Shown: positions 1 to 8,178 of the stretch, in pieces
Position numbering within the stretch: position 1 is the first letter of the stretch
Layout of the letters: each line of letters starts with the position of its first letter
Source: Ignavibacteria bacterium
Lineage (GTDB): Bacteria > Bacteroidota > Ignavibacteria > Tepidaquicellales > Tepidaquicellaceae
Direction: 5' to 3'
Length of the DNA stretch: 64,000 nt
Assembly (NCBI GenBank): GCA_016716125.1
Contig: JADJWZ010000025.1
Location: 1 to 64,000 of the forward strand
The notes under the pieces: generated by a model
The model's input: only the letters and a program-made list of their open reading frames with translations
Databases searched by the model: none
Told to the model about the DNA's origin: nothing
Position numbers and translations under genes: made by a program

Positions 1-452
1 TTAATAAATCGAATTTCTTTTCAATTCTCATTCCTTAAACACGGGGTAATTTATTTTATCAAAGAAATTTTTTTTATTAGATAATTAACCTGACTGCAAT
101 AAATTCCGATAAAATGATTTTCTCAAAACTGGTATATTAAGAAGATATAATAATTTTCGTTTTTTAAACTGTCTTATATACTTTCTATATATTTTCTTTC
201 AATTCAGGAATATCATTAAATACTTGCATATTGCTTTCTTTTGTTTCTTATATCATCTGTTCTTTTTTTTCATTTTATGTAAAGGTATCGAAGGTACAAG
301 TTTAGGAAGAAAAGTAAAATTAGTGATTTATTAAAAATGTAAATGGATGGAAATGTTTGGGATGAATTGTAGATATGGATATTGATGATGAAAAATGTCG
401 GATGAAATTGGCGTCGTTAAATCATTTTTCTGCCTATGCAACTTGAAATTGA
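1..452. other. No recognisable gene
   Basis: AT-rich left edge downstream of the DUF5615 gene. No open frame that looks protein-like, no RNA gene and no clear repeat was seen on either strand. Confidence 0.5.
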
Positions 453-791
453 TTAAGTAATCTTTTCCAAAATAAGCAGGTCTTTATCGCTATTGATGAA
501 ATCAATAATTTCTTTCTTGTTTTGCTTCAAAACAGTGACTGTATCTACTATTTTACAATTTCCGATAACAAGCCATATCAATTTTGGCGGGCTGCCATAG
601 ATAGAGTTTAAGTAATAAAAGTCTTTATCCTTTGTAACAATTGTTAAATTCTCTTTCTTTGCATATTTCCAAATTTCAATGTCATCCTTATCCCGCAATC
701 CAACATCAATCACATGTACTGAACCAGGAAAATGATCATGAAGCAATTGAACAAGTTTGACAGATAGATTATTATCAAATAATAGACTCAA
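453..791 (-). CDS. DUF5615 PIN-like protein (putative toxin of TA pair)
   Basis: A 112-residue protein. The N-terminus (MSLLFDNNLS) carries the first acidic residue of a PIN-type nuclease fold, followed by a conserved DxD region (VGLRDKDDIEIWKYAKKEN) and a TKDKDFY motif near residues 53-59. This pattern is typical of DUF5615 PIN-like proteins, which are normally paired with DUF433 proteins. The gene lies 8 bp downstream of a DUF433 gene on the same strand, so the two are probably co-transcribed. RNase activity is inferred from the family; it is not demonstrated here. Confidence 0.8.
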   Translation of the reverse strand: MSLLFDNNLSVKLVQLLHDHFPGSVHVIDVGLRDKDDIEIWKYAKKENLTIVTKDKDFYYLNSIYGSPPKLIWLVIGNCKIVDTVTVLKQNKKEIIDFINSDKDLLILEKIT

Positions 792-799
792 GGAATTCT

Positions 800-1027
800 T
801 CAGGAAGCAATTTTAATAATTCTTTTTTCCGCATCTGCGGCATAAGCAAGTGCAGCGTAAACATCTTCTTTAATAAGTCCGGGGAAATTTTCCAGTAATT
901 CATCTATCGTATTTCCTCCTGCGAGATAGCTTAAAATATCATAAACTGTAACCCGCATCCCTCTAATACATGGTTGACCGCTTCTTTTGCCGGGCTCGAT
1001 GGTAATATGTTTTGTATAATTGATCAT
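800..1027 (-). CDS. DUF433 protein (putative antitoxin)
   Basis: A 75-residue protein matching the DUF433 family: an N-terminal ITIEPGKRSGQPCIRGMRVT segment (a small beta-sheet with the conserved G-x-P-x-I-x-G-x-R) followed by a helix-turn-helix-like YDILSYLAGG...IDELLENFPGL...VYAALAYAAD. Members sit next to DUF5615/PIN-like toxins and are taken to be DNA-binding antitoxins. Here it is first in a two-gene unit, 8 bp ahead of the DUF5615 gene. Confidence 0.82.
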   Translation of the reverse strand: MINYTKHITIEPGKRSGQPCIRGMRVTVYDILSYLAGGNTIDELLENFPGLIKEDVYAALAYAADAEKRIIKIAS

Positions 1028-1094
1028 TTTAGATAAATTTAAATATCGCTTTTAAATACTTGAGTATAAATTATACAAAGCAATTGAAAATTAG

Positions 1095-1517
1095 TATATA
1101 AAAAATCGCTGGCTTGGAATTGACCGCAGAGGGCACTATACTGTCAATGCAATGATTCGATGCTTTAAGGCATTGTTTAACTTCTCCGGCGAATATAATC
1201 CTTCTAAAAAGATTGAGTTCTATCCTATTGACAAAAAGGTGAAATTTATTCCTAGTAATGAAATGATACAGGCAGTCTTGAATATCAGCACTCCTGAACT
1301 ACAGGATTTGATCAACTTCATTCTTGAAACAGTTGCACGAATTAATGAAGCATTGAATCTGAAAAGTAGAGATATTGGAAATACGTTTGTAATCTTGTAT
1401 ACAAGAAAGAGTAATAACTCCAATAGTGTTCCTAGAAAAGTGCCGAAGCCTGATTGGTTAGATAGAAAAATGTTTCAGCAGGATGAAAGAGTAGTTGCTA
1501 TGTTATCAAAACCTTAA
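1095..1517 (+). pseudogene. Truncated tyrosine recombinase/integrase remnant
   Basis: The open frame begins after a TAG at 1092-1094 and reads WLGIDRRGHYTVNAMIRCF before the first ATG at 1152, so coding-like sequence extends upstream of any start. The segment ETVARINEALNLKSRDI corresponds to the box I region of tyrosine recombinases (the Arg of ARINEAL at the catalytic position), followed by a beta-hairpin-like VILYTRKS...VPRKVPKP, as in the KGNKER-VPL strand of integrases. The SAM-like core-binding domain is partial, and box II (HxxR) and the catalytic Tyr are absent because the frame stops at 1517. Most likely a decayed integrase fragment. It lies 150 bp from the 3' end of the eCIS operon. 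Confidence 0.6.
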
Positions 1518-1671
1518 GGTGTTCTAAAAAAATTTTACCAAAAACAAAAAATATTCGGGGACGATTTACACAGAATTTACAGAATTTATGTATCCTAACA
1601 GACTATGAAGATTGCAAAATTTAAAGGGATTCTTTATTTTGCATGAAGTATGGAAATTCGTTTTTTAGATT

Positions 1672-2979
1672 TCAATACATTGACTTCTCTTCTTTCTGAA
1701 GTTCCTTCCTGATACCATCCAGTATAGTTTGAGTTGATATTTCTGATTTTGCTAATGCGAAAGTTTTCACAGCCGCATACTGTACTACATTAACTATCAT
1801 TGCGCCTGTGAGTTCGTATTTATTCGATAAGTATTCCAGCCGGACATCCTTTGATAATTCCAGTTGCTGCGGAATACAATTTTTCCAGATACGAAGACGT
1901 TCAAGTGCATCAGGTTTGGGAAAATGCACGATCGCATTAAATCTTCTTATAAATGCTTCATCTATATTGGATTTAAAATTCGAAGCCAGAATGAGAAGCC
2001 CTGTAAAATCTTCAACTCTCTGAAGCAGATATGAAACTTCCTGATTAGCGTATTTATCATGAGCGCTCTGCACTCCGGTTCTTTTGGAAAAAAGAGCGTC
2101 TGCTTCATCAAAGAATAATATCCATTCTTTATTCATCGCCTTATCAAAAACTTTACTCAGATTTTTTTCGGTTTCGCCGATGAATTTTGAAACTACCATA
2201 GAAAGATCAATCCTGTAAACCGGTTTATTAAATTCTTTTCCAAGAAGAGAGACGGTAAGTGTTTTGCCTGTACCGGGAGGTCCGTAAAACAATGCGCGAT
2301 ATCCCTGTTTAATTTTCGGGGAAAGTATTTCGTCTGCATAAAGCTTATCATGATGGTCGAGCCAGTTCTTAATATCATTTAATAAATCAGAAGTATAAGA
2401 ATGTAAAACCAAATCGTTCCACACCATTTTGGTTTTGAGTAATGTTGCAGGAAAGTCCTGACTGAATGAAACCGGAGGCATATTACCTGTCAGAAAATAT
2501 TCTATCCATTCGGGAGCCATGATTATCCTGCCGCTCATAGCCGGTTCGCCGTCTTTTAATTTTTCTAAACTCAGAATTCCATTCTTAAAAAAGAAATGTT
2601 CATTGGAAAAATATTTAAAAATTTCTATTCTTTTATCAATATCATTTCCTCCTAAAATGAATTGGACTGTTTCACCGGTAGGGATCATACCGCGATGATT
2701 ACCGGACTTCACTCCGCCGAATTCCGGAAAGTCCCCGCCTTGAGGGAAATGCTCCTGTATTATTGAATCGAAATAATTAGGCCGGATATGCGGCGCTAAG
2801 CCAACCAACAGAATAATTTGCTCGGAGGCAGTTGTATCTGCAATTTCATTAAGATTCTTGATTGAAAAAGTTTTATCCAAAAAAGAATATTCTCCGTTGA
2901 ATTCATTTGTTTTAAAGTGTATTAAACGCTGTGAAATGAATTCTTTTAAATTATTCAGATCATTTGTGTAATTATTCAT
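1672..2979 (-). CDS. eCIS AAA+ ATPase (Afp15/Pvc15-type)
   Basis: A 435-residue AAA+ ATPase. Residues 1-200 form a family-specific N-terminal region. The Walker A motif GPPGTGKT is at about 233-240, Walker B ILFFDEAD at about 287-294, a sensor-1 Asn in LILASNF near 334, and the arginine-finger pair in FIRRFN near 345. Every eCIS locus of the Afp/PVC class carries one such CDC48-like ATPase, thought to act in particle assembly or maturation rather than sheath recycling as ClpV does in T6SS. It is the last gene of the operon, about 165 bp beyond the cargo-like genes, with no obvious terminator after it. The family assignment is firm; the exact role is known only by analogy. Confidence 0.9.
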   Translation of the reverse strand: MNNYTNDLNNLKEFISQRLIHFKTNEFNGEYSFLDKTFSIKNLNEIADTTASEQIILLVGLAPHIRPNYFDSIIQEHFPQGGDFPEFGGVKSGNHRGMIPTGETVQFILGGNDIDKRIEIFKYFSNEHFFFKNGILSLEKLKDGEPAMSGRIIMAPEWIEYFLTGNMPPVSFSQDFPATLLKTKMVWNDLVLHSYTSDLLNDIKNWLDHHDKLYADEILSPKIKQGYRALFYGPPGTGKTLTVSLLGKEFNKPVYRIDLSMVVSKFIGETEKNLSKVFDKAMNKEWILFFDEADALFSKRTGVQSAHDKYANQEVSYLLQRVEDFTGLLILASNFKSNIDEAFIRRFNAIVHFPKPDALERLRIWKNCIPQQLELSKDVRLEYLSNKYELTGAMIVNVVQYAAVKTFALAKSEISTQTILDGIRKELQKEEKSMY

Positions 2980-3143
2980 GTGCTAAATTTTGTTGCAAAC
3001 GTCCATTATGTAAATCAGTTATTCAATTTGAGTGCAAAATAATTGAAGTCTGTTATCGTCGCATGGTTATACTTCCTTGCACTAAGCATTTTATGGCAAT
3101 GCGGTCGTACCAAAAATTAAATTCTTGAGATTAAATTGTGACC

Positions 3144-4541
3144 TCAAATGCATGCAAGTAAATCGCAATGGATGAGTTTATGAACAAGCTGACCATTTTC
3201 AGCAACGGAATAACTATACCTGCAGACATAGTTGCCGCCTCCGATACAAGACGAAGAAGAAATTGTCATCTCATTATAATCTGGCTGCCAGAAGATATTA
3301 ACCACAAATCCTTTCTTAGTATTCACTTTGCAAAACTTATTATTATCTTTTCTGTCTTCACAGCCGCCTTTACTATAAGCATAATCGTCTTTAATACCTA
3401 ATTGAACTTTTAGATAGTAGTTGGCTGAATTAACTAATAAAGAATCAATGTCAGAATTCCATCCACCGCCTTTGTTGTCACCTGATTCCGTTTTTTGAAC
3501 CGAGACACCGGGTGCACCCGATCCCTGTTGTATCACATGTGTCAGCTCATGTCCCAATAATTTTTTTCCTGTATCAGTCTCAGGAGAATATTGGTTTTGG
3601 TTGAACACTATATTATTTCCCGAAGTATAAGCTAATGCGTTTATCGACTGAGCCGACTTTGTAGCAACAGAATCTTTGTGAATCTTTACATTAGAAAAAT
3701 CATATCCGAATTTCGGCTCAAAGAATTTCCTTGCTTCATCACTGAGTCTTTCACCCCCTGAATTCAGATTGTCAACGTAGCTTTCGAAATTACTGTCTGC
3801 ATCAACTTCATCATTATTCAAATTCTTTTTCTGCAGAGTTTCTTCTTCTTCACACTCTTTGCACTTCCTCTGAATTTTCTTTTTCCCGGAATACGGATTC
3901 GACTTATCAGCTCCAAAGATACTGAAAAATGGCATTCGCAATGTACCGGGAATATCAGTTATATCGAATGTAAAAACTGTAGGACTGACTACTATTGATG
4001 AAATGTCAGCATTTCTCTCGAACATTTCAGATTGAGTAGGAAAATCCCGTTTCAATGCAGAATCGATTGTAAACGGCGTGAAAAAATTTGCAGCGTCTGC
4101 GGATACATCATCTCCAAATCCGAAATCAAAAAAGAACTTATAGTTTTTTGTCCATACGTTACCAACAGAATGGTGAAGCTTATCATCAAGATACAGATAG
4201 CTTTCCGCTCCTCTTGAAGAAAAAGGTCGGGACATTTCAAACCAGTCTAGACGTCTGTCGAAGAAATCCGGCAGCGTATAACTCTCCTTCAAATCCTCCT
4301 TTGATTCCGGTTCTGCTTCCTGTCGCTGAATTTTATTTTGAATCTGAACTGCGGGTTTAAAAAAGGGTTCACGCGAATTTATATCTTTTGATTGCACAAC
4401 TTTTTCTGCAACTGAATCTGCTTCTTGCTCATAAACATCATTCGGCTTGTTAATATTGTACTTCGGCTGAAAGAATGTATTAGAATTACTACTCGCTTCA
4501 GATTTAGTTTGACTGCTTATATTTATTTTTGGTAAAAACAT
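3144..4541 (-). CDS. DUF4157 (eCIS-core) protein, putative cargo/effector 1
   Basis: A 465-residue modular protein. Residues 22-50 hold a leader shared with the next two genes (FFQPKYNINKPNDVYEQEAD). Residues about 95-210 are an unrecognised aromatic-rich segment. A Cys-rich acidic linker, IQRKCKECEEEE, lies near 223-234. The DUF4157/eCIS-core domain spans about 265-340 (FFEPKFGYDFSNVKIH ... HELTHVIQQ), with the HExxH motif at about 331-335. The C-terminal 115 residues contain six cysteines and match nothing I recognise; they could be a toxin or receptor-interacting domain. DUF4157 proteins are strongly associated with eCIS loci and often act as cargo carriers. It lies between another cargo-like gene and the ATPase. 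Confidence 0.85.
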   Translation of the reverse strand: MFLPKINISSQTKSEASSNSNTFFQPKYNINKPNDVYEQEADSVAEKVVQSKDINSREPFFKPAVQIQNKIQRQEAEPESKEDLKESYTLPDFFDRRLDWFEMSRPFSSRGAESYLYLDDKLHHSVGNVWTKNYKFFFDFGFGDDVSADAANFFTPFTIDSALKRDFPTQSEMFERNADISSIVVSPTVFTFDITDIPGTLRMPFFSIFGADKSNPYSGKKKIQRKCKECEEEETLQKKNLNNDEVDADSNFESYVDNLNSGGERLSDEARKFFEPKFGYDFSNVKIHKDSVATKSAQSINALAYTSGNNIVFNQNQYSPETDTGKKLLGHELTHVIQQGSGAPGVSVQKTESGDNKGGGWNSDIDSLLVNSANYYLKVQLGIKDDYAYSKGGCEDRKDNNKFCKVNTKKGFVVNIFWQPDYNEMTISSSSCIGGGNYVCRYSYSVAENGQLVHKLIHCDLLACI

Positions 4542-4562
4542 TTGTCGAATTTTAAATTACTT

Positions 4563-5525
4563 TCACGGAATCTGAGGCTCACCCGATTCAGAATTCTCAC
4601 TTAAGATTTGTTTTACTAAAATATTTATCTGTTCGGATTTCTCTTTTGAAGTAACATCACTACTATAGATTGCTTCAATTCCGGATGTCGTTTCTTCCTG
4701 CAGCTTCTTTTCCTCATCACCATATCTCAACACAGTTATACTGCAGCCGGTACTGCCTGAAACGTCGCATAATATTAGTTGTGAAAATATTTCTGCGAAA
4801 AGCTCAGATCTCGAATCTTTAAATTCCGCCATTGCAATGCTTTCATCATTCGCTTCAGGATCAAATAAATGCGAATACTCATGCGCCAGAGTATGCTGCA
4901 GACTTGACTTCTCCATCATATTTTTTCCCCGTAGTTCTATCCTGTTTTGATTATCAAATGCTTTCGCTGCTGCGACACCGCCTCCCCATTCCTCGAAGCT
5001 GAGAATTCTTAACTCCCGGGAAGATTCGTTCTTATAAGTTGAAAACTCCAGCTCAAATTTCAAAACTGACTGTTCAGCTTCGTCAAATTTCGTAGGGTCA
5101 CCACCGGCTTCAAGTTTAATTGCTTCTTCAATTCTTTTTACATTATTATTAAAGTAATCGCGTTTGGATAAAGAATCTACCTGAGGATTTGTTTGGAGAT
5201 CTTTGAACAATTGTGATCTTTCCAATTCAAGTGTTGCATTTCTAATTTCCTTTTCACTGTACTTACTCCTGTTTCCGCCTGTATCTTCTGCATCAGTGTC
5301 TTCCTTCTTTTGAATTACATTTTGAATCTTGATCGAAGGTTTAAAGAAAGACTGATGAGGATCAATCGTTTTCGGGTGAACTATTTTATCAGCATCCGAA
5401 TCTGCTTTCTTTTCATAAATAGAATTAAAGTTGCTTATGTGATACTTCGACCTAAAGAATGGGCTGCAGAGATTACTGGCTTTTGATTCCTGCCGGGTTT
5501 TAGTTTGTATGTATGAAGAAATCAT
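4563..5525 (-). CDS. Putative zincin metallopeptidase cargo with eCIS leader
   Basis: A 320-residue protein whose first 75 residues keep the leader of its neighbours (PFFRSKYHI...IYEKKADSDADKIV, then FFKPSIKIQN) but which has no recognisable DUF4157 core. The middle (about 85-190) is charged and helical. A zinc-binding HEYSH motif is at about 215-219, with a downstream glutamate in SRSELFAE (about 240-245) that could be the third ligand, as in gluzincins. The likely role is a protease-like cargo of the contractile particle. This is inferred from the leader and position. No close family is recognised, so substrate and toxicity are unknown. Confidence 0.65.
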   Translation of the reverse strand: MISSYIQTKTRQESKASNLCSPFFRSKYHISNFNSIYEKKADSDADKIVHPKTIDPHQSFFKPSIKIQNVIQKKEDTDAEDTGGNRSKYSEKEIRNATLELERSQLFKDLQTNPQVDSLSKRDYFNNNVKRIEEAIKLEAGGDPTKFDEAEQSVLKFELEFSTYKNESSRELRILSFEEWGGGVAAAKAFDNQNRIELRGKNMMEKSSLQHTLAHEYSHLFDPEANDESIAMAEFKDSRSELFAEIFSQLILCDVSGSTGCSITVLRYGDEEKKLQEETTSGIEAIYSSDVTSKEKSEQINILVKQILSENSESGEPQIP

Positions 5526-5549
5526 TTTACAATATATAAGTAATTTACT

Positions 5550-6749
5550 CTAACACTGCTTGATTGATTTCATAAAATCCATTACACCAATTGATTTTGT
5601 TTTGGCGATATCGTTAACAATATTAAATTTGGCATTGAAGAAAATTTCTGCAGCATTTGAGAATCCGCCCAGAGTTGTGACTGCCTTTGACGCACATTTG
5701 AGCTGACTCCCGTAGTTGTGCGTTTTGCATGCTTTGCCGGTTTGCTCCGTAAATATTACATCAGTAAAATATTGAGTCAGACCCTCCATTATGTCCGTTC
5801 CGAAATTGCTTCTCAATGCTCTATGATACGAAATAGCGTGAAGAGCTTCATGAAAAGCATGACAGTAGTTTGAGCGGTTATGCAAAAATATGTCGTTGGT
5901 TTTTGGATTCACAAAGCCTCCGATTGTTTTGTGAACATCTTTTTCTTTAATGCTCTGATCCTGAATGTCATTAAGTTTTTTATACTTATAGCCGAATACC
6001 GCCGGATCAAAGATAAATTCTTTCTTGAATTTATCTTCAAGTACAGTTAGCTTGTCTTTTACAAAAGGGTAAAGACTGCTTTTCTGGAGTTTAAGAGTAT
6101 CAAGGACAATTGTTTTTACTTTGCTTGCCTTGCCTATTATGGTTGCATCTGCAATTCCTTCATTGCCAAGATATGTTTTTCTCTGAATGCCGCTGTTTCC
6201 GTTTTGCTGCACCACATGCGTCAGCTCATGAGCTAAAAGTTTTTTCCCTGAGTCAGTATCCGGCGAATACTTATCTTCATTAAACACAATATTATTCCCG
6301 CTTGTATATGCCAGTGCATTTATTGACTGAGCTGACTTAGCCGCAACTGAATCATTATGAATCCTTACATTCGAAAAATCAAATCCGATTCTCGGCTCGA
6401 AGAATCTCCTTACACTATCCGGTAATGCATTCCCTCCGGACTTAATACTTCCAACATAGCTTTCCAATGAGTTGCTTGCTTTAACTTCACTGTTACTATT
6501 TTCTTTGCGCTGCATCTTCTCTTCTTCCTCACATTCAGCACATTGCCTTTGAATATAGTTTACAAGAGAAGTGTTAAAAAAATTATTTTCATTCTTATTG
6601 AACGGCATTCTCATAACCTGATCAGCAACTGAATCTGCTTCACGTTCATACTGATCATCAGGCGGATTGATAGTCAGCTTTGGTTGAAAGAAAACCTTGT
6701 TTGAATTTGTCTTTGACTTTGCTGCAATATTTTTTTCTAATGCTTTCAT
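5550..6749 (-). CDS. DUF4157 protein with second HExxH domain, putative cargo/effector 3
   Basis: The reading frame opens at 6797, but the internal ATG at 6749 leaves a 9-bp gap after the tape-measure gene and is preferred (399 residues). The leader VFFQPKLTINPPDDQYEREAD is followed by the IQRQCAECEEEE linker. The DUF4157 core runs from FFEPRIGFDFSNVRIH to HELTHVVQQ (HExxH about 174-178). A second zincin motif HEALH is at about 300-304, with Glu of MEGLTQYF 18 residues further as a plausible third ligand. It is therefore a core domain plus a metallopeptidase-like C-terminal domain. Leader, linker and core are close to those of the 3144-4541 gene, suggesting duplication with swapped C-terminal payloads. 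Confidence 0.8.
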   Translation of the reverse strand: MKALEKNIAAKSKTNSNKVFFQPKLTINPPDDQYEREADSVADQVMRMPFNKNENNFFNTSLVNYIQRQCAECEEEEKMQRKENSNSEVKASNSLESYVGSIKSGGNALPDSVRRFFEPRIGFDFSNVRIHNDSVAAKSAQSINALAYTSGNNIVFNEDKYSPDTDSGKKLLAHELTHVVQQNGNSGIQRKTYLGNEGIADATIIGKASKVKTIVLDTLKLQKSSLYPFVKDKLTVLEDKFKKEFIFDPAVFGYKYKKLNDIQDQSIKEKDVHKTIGGFVNPKTNDIFLHNRSNYCHAFHEALHAISYHRALRSNFGTDIMEGLTQYFTDVIFTEQTGKACKTHNYGSQLKCASKAVTTLGGFSNAAEIFFNAKFNIVNDIAKTKSIGVMDFMKSIKQC

Positions 6750-6757
6750 CTCTGATT

Positions 6758-8170
6758 TTAATAGTTCCACTCTACTCTCAACATCTCTTTCATCCACGGC
6801 AGTTTAATCATAGACATTCCCCACGGAAGTTTGTTTATGAGTATGTCAACTGTCTTTACCTCACACTGCAATAGCCAACCTTCGTCGTCCCGCGAGAGCT
6901 TACCGTCTCTCATTAAAAATGTCTCACGCAGACCCGGCACTGACGTATTCTTTAAAGCCGTCCAGTGCCCGATGACTGACTTCAGTAATTCATCCGCTTC
7001 ATTCTTTTCAAATTCACTCAATAGTATTTCAGCCGGCAGACTGTCTGAAATGTCATACCCGCAAATGATCTTATTCAGCATTAATAAAAATTCCGGATAC
7101 TCTTCAGCTCCCGTCACTGCATACTGAAGAAGCGCAATCGCCCTCTGCTGCTGTTCATTTCCAATCCACTCTTTGTTTTCAATATAACCTGTATTCTCAA
7201 AGAGTTTTAAAAGGAACGGATGAAGTATCACAAGCCCGCTGTTTGATATATACCATTCATAATTTTCGTGATCGGGCTTCTCTTCCGGTCTTTCTTTTTT
7301 TACTTCACGAATTTTTATTTCAGGTTCTGAAAACTGCAGGAGAGTTTCATGAACTATCTTTTCTATATCATTATTATCATGCTGTCCTAATATTTCTGTA
7401 AGCTTTGAAATAAATTCCGGTTTAAGTAATCTCATAATTTCTTCAGAAATGTTATGAATCAAAGTTGTTTCAGATATTGGAGAGCCGTCACTAAGTCGTA
7501 CACTGAACAAAGCCAGATAAATGTTTTCTTTCTGTTGTTCATAACTTATATTTACCTGACTCAGAATTTTTCTCCAAATTTCAGTTATCTTATCAGCATT
7601 AATTTCATGAAATAATTTCTTCTGAATCAACTCTAGCTTATCTTTGTCAAATTGAAGAACTAATCTCTTTAATGCGTCTCTGTTCTTCCTCAGAAGTTCT
7701 TTAAGGTCTTTCTTAAATCTCTCATCATCATTACTTAGTAACTCTTCAAGTATTAACTGCAGTGCATTTCTGCTATCTGTGTCCGAATGCCATGGAAGAA
7801 AACCTTTTTCTAAAAAATATAAAATACTTTCCGAATCCTTTTTTTCTTTGTTTATATATTTTTCGTTGTTGCTTTCTTCATTACCAAAACTATCCGTTTC
7901 AATTTCATCAATATATTGCGATAAGTTTTTAATCACACTTTCCACAAACCTATTCTCCCAGTTTTCAAATGAAACATTCCCCGCATCTATTTCAAGTTTG
8001 TCAATACGGATTATCCTGTCACCGGGAATTTTATTGTCAAATAACTTTTCTATCCCGGGTATTAATTTGTTTGTACAAATATCCATTAGCTGATCTTTGA
8101 AACTGAAAGCATCAACCTTACCCTGCATTTCGATTTCAATAAATTGTTTTTCAATTATATACCTGTTCAC
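6758..8170 (-). CDS. eCIS tape-measure protein (Afp14/Pvc14-like, CIS_TMP)
   Basis: A 470-residue protein. The N-terminus (NRYIIEKQFIEIEMQGKVDA ... RIDKLEIDAGNVS) has the signature of the contractile injection system tape-measure family, and a conserved C-terminal block (WYISNSGLVILHPFLLKLFE ... ALLQYAVTG) follows a charged helical middle. The protein is thought to set tube length. It sits directly after the large fibre-like protein (8-bp gap) and before the cargo genes, the usual position in Bacteroidota-type eCIS loci. Confidence 0.85.
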   Translation of the reverse strand: MNRYIIEKQFIEIEMQGKVDAFSFKDQLMDICTNKLIPGIEKLFDNKIPGDRIIRIDKLEIDAGNVSFENWENRFVESVIKNLSQYIDEIETDSFGNEESNNEKYINKEKKDSESILYFLEKGFLPWHSDTDSRNALQLILEELLSNDDERFKKDLKELLRKNRDALKRLVLQFDKDKLELIQKKLFHEINADKITEIWRKILSQVNISYEQQKENIYLALFSVRLSDGSPISETTLIHNISEEIMRLLKPEFISKLTEILGQHDNNDIEKIVHETLLQFSEPEIKIREVKKERPEEKPDHENYEWYISNSGLVILHPFLLKLFENTGYIENKEWIGNEQQQRAIALLQYAVTGAEEYPEFLLMLNKIICGYDISDSLPAEILLSEFEKNEADELLKSVIGHWTALKNTSVPGLRETFLMRDGKLSRDDEGWLLQCEVKTVDILINKLPWGMSMIKLPWMKEMLRVEWNY

Positions 8171-8178
8171 GATTTCAA

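Noticed and set aside
3168..4360. Plus-strand ORFs opposite the DUF4157 gene
   Set aside because: They are shadows of the minus-strand coding frame, with no protein-like features of their own.
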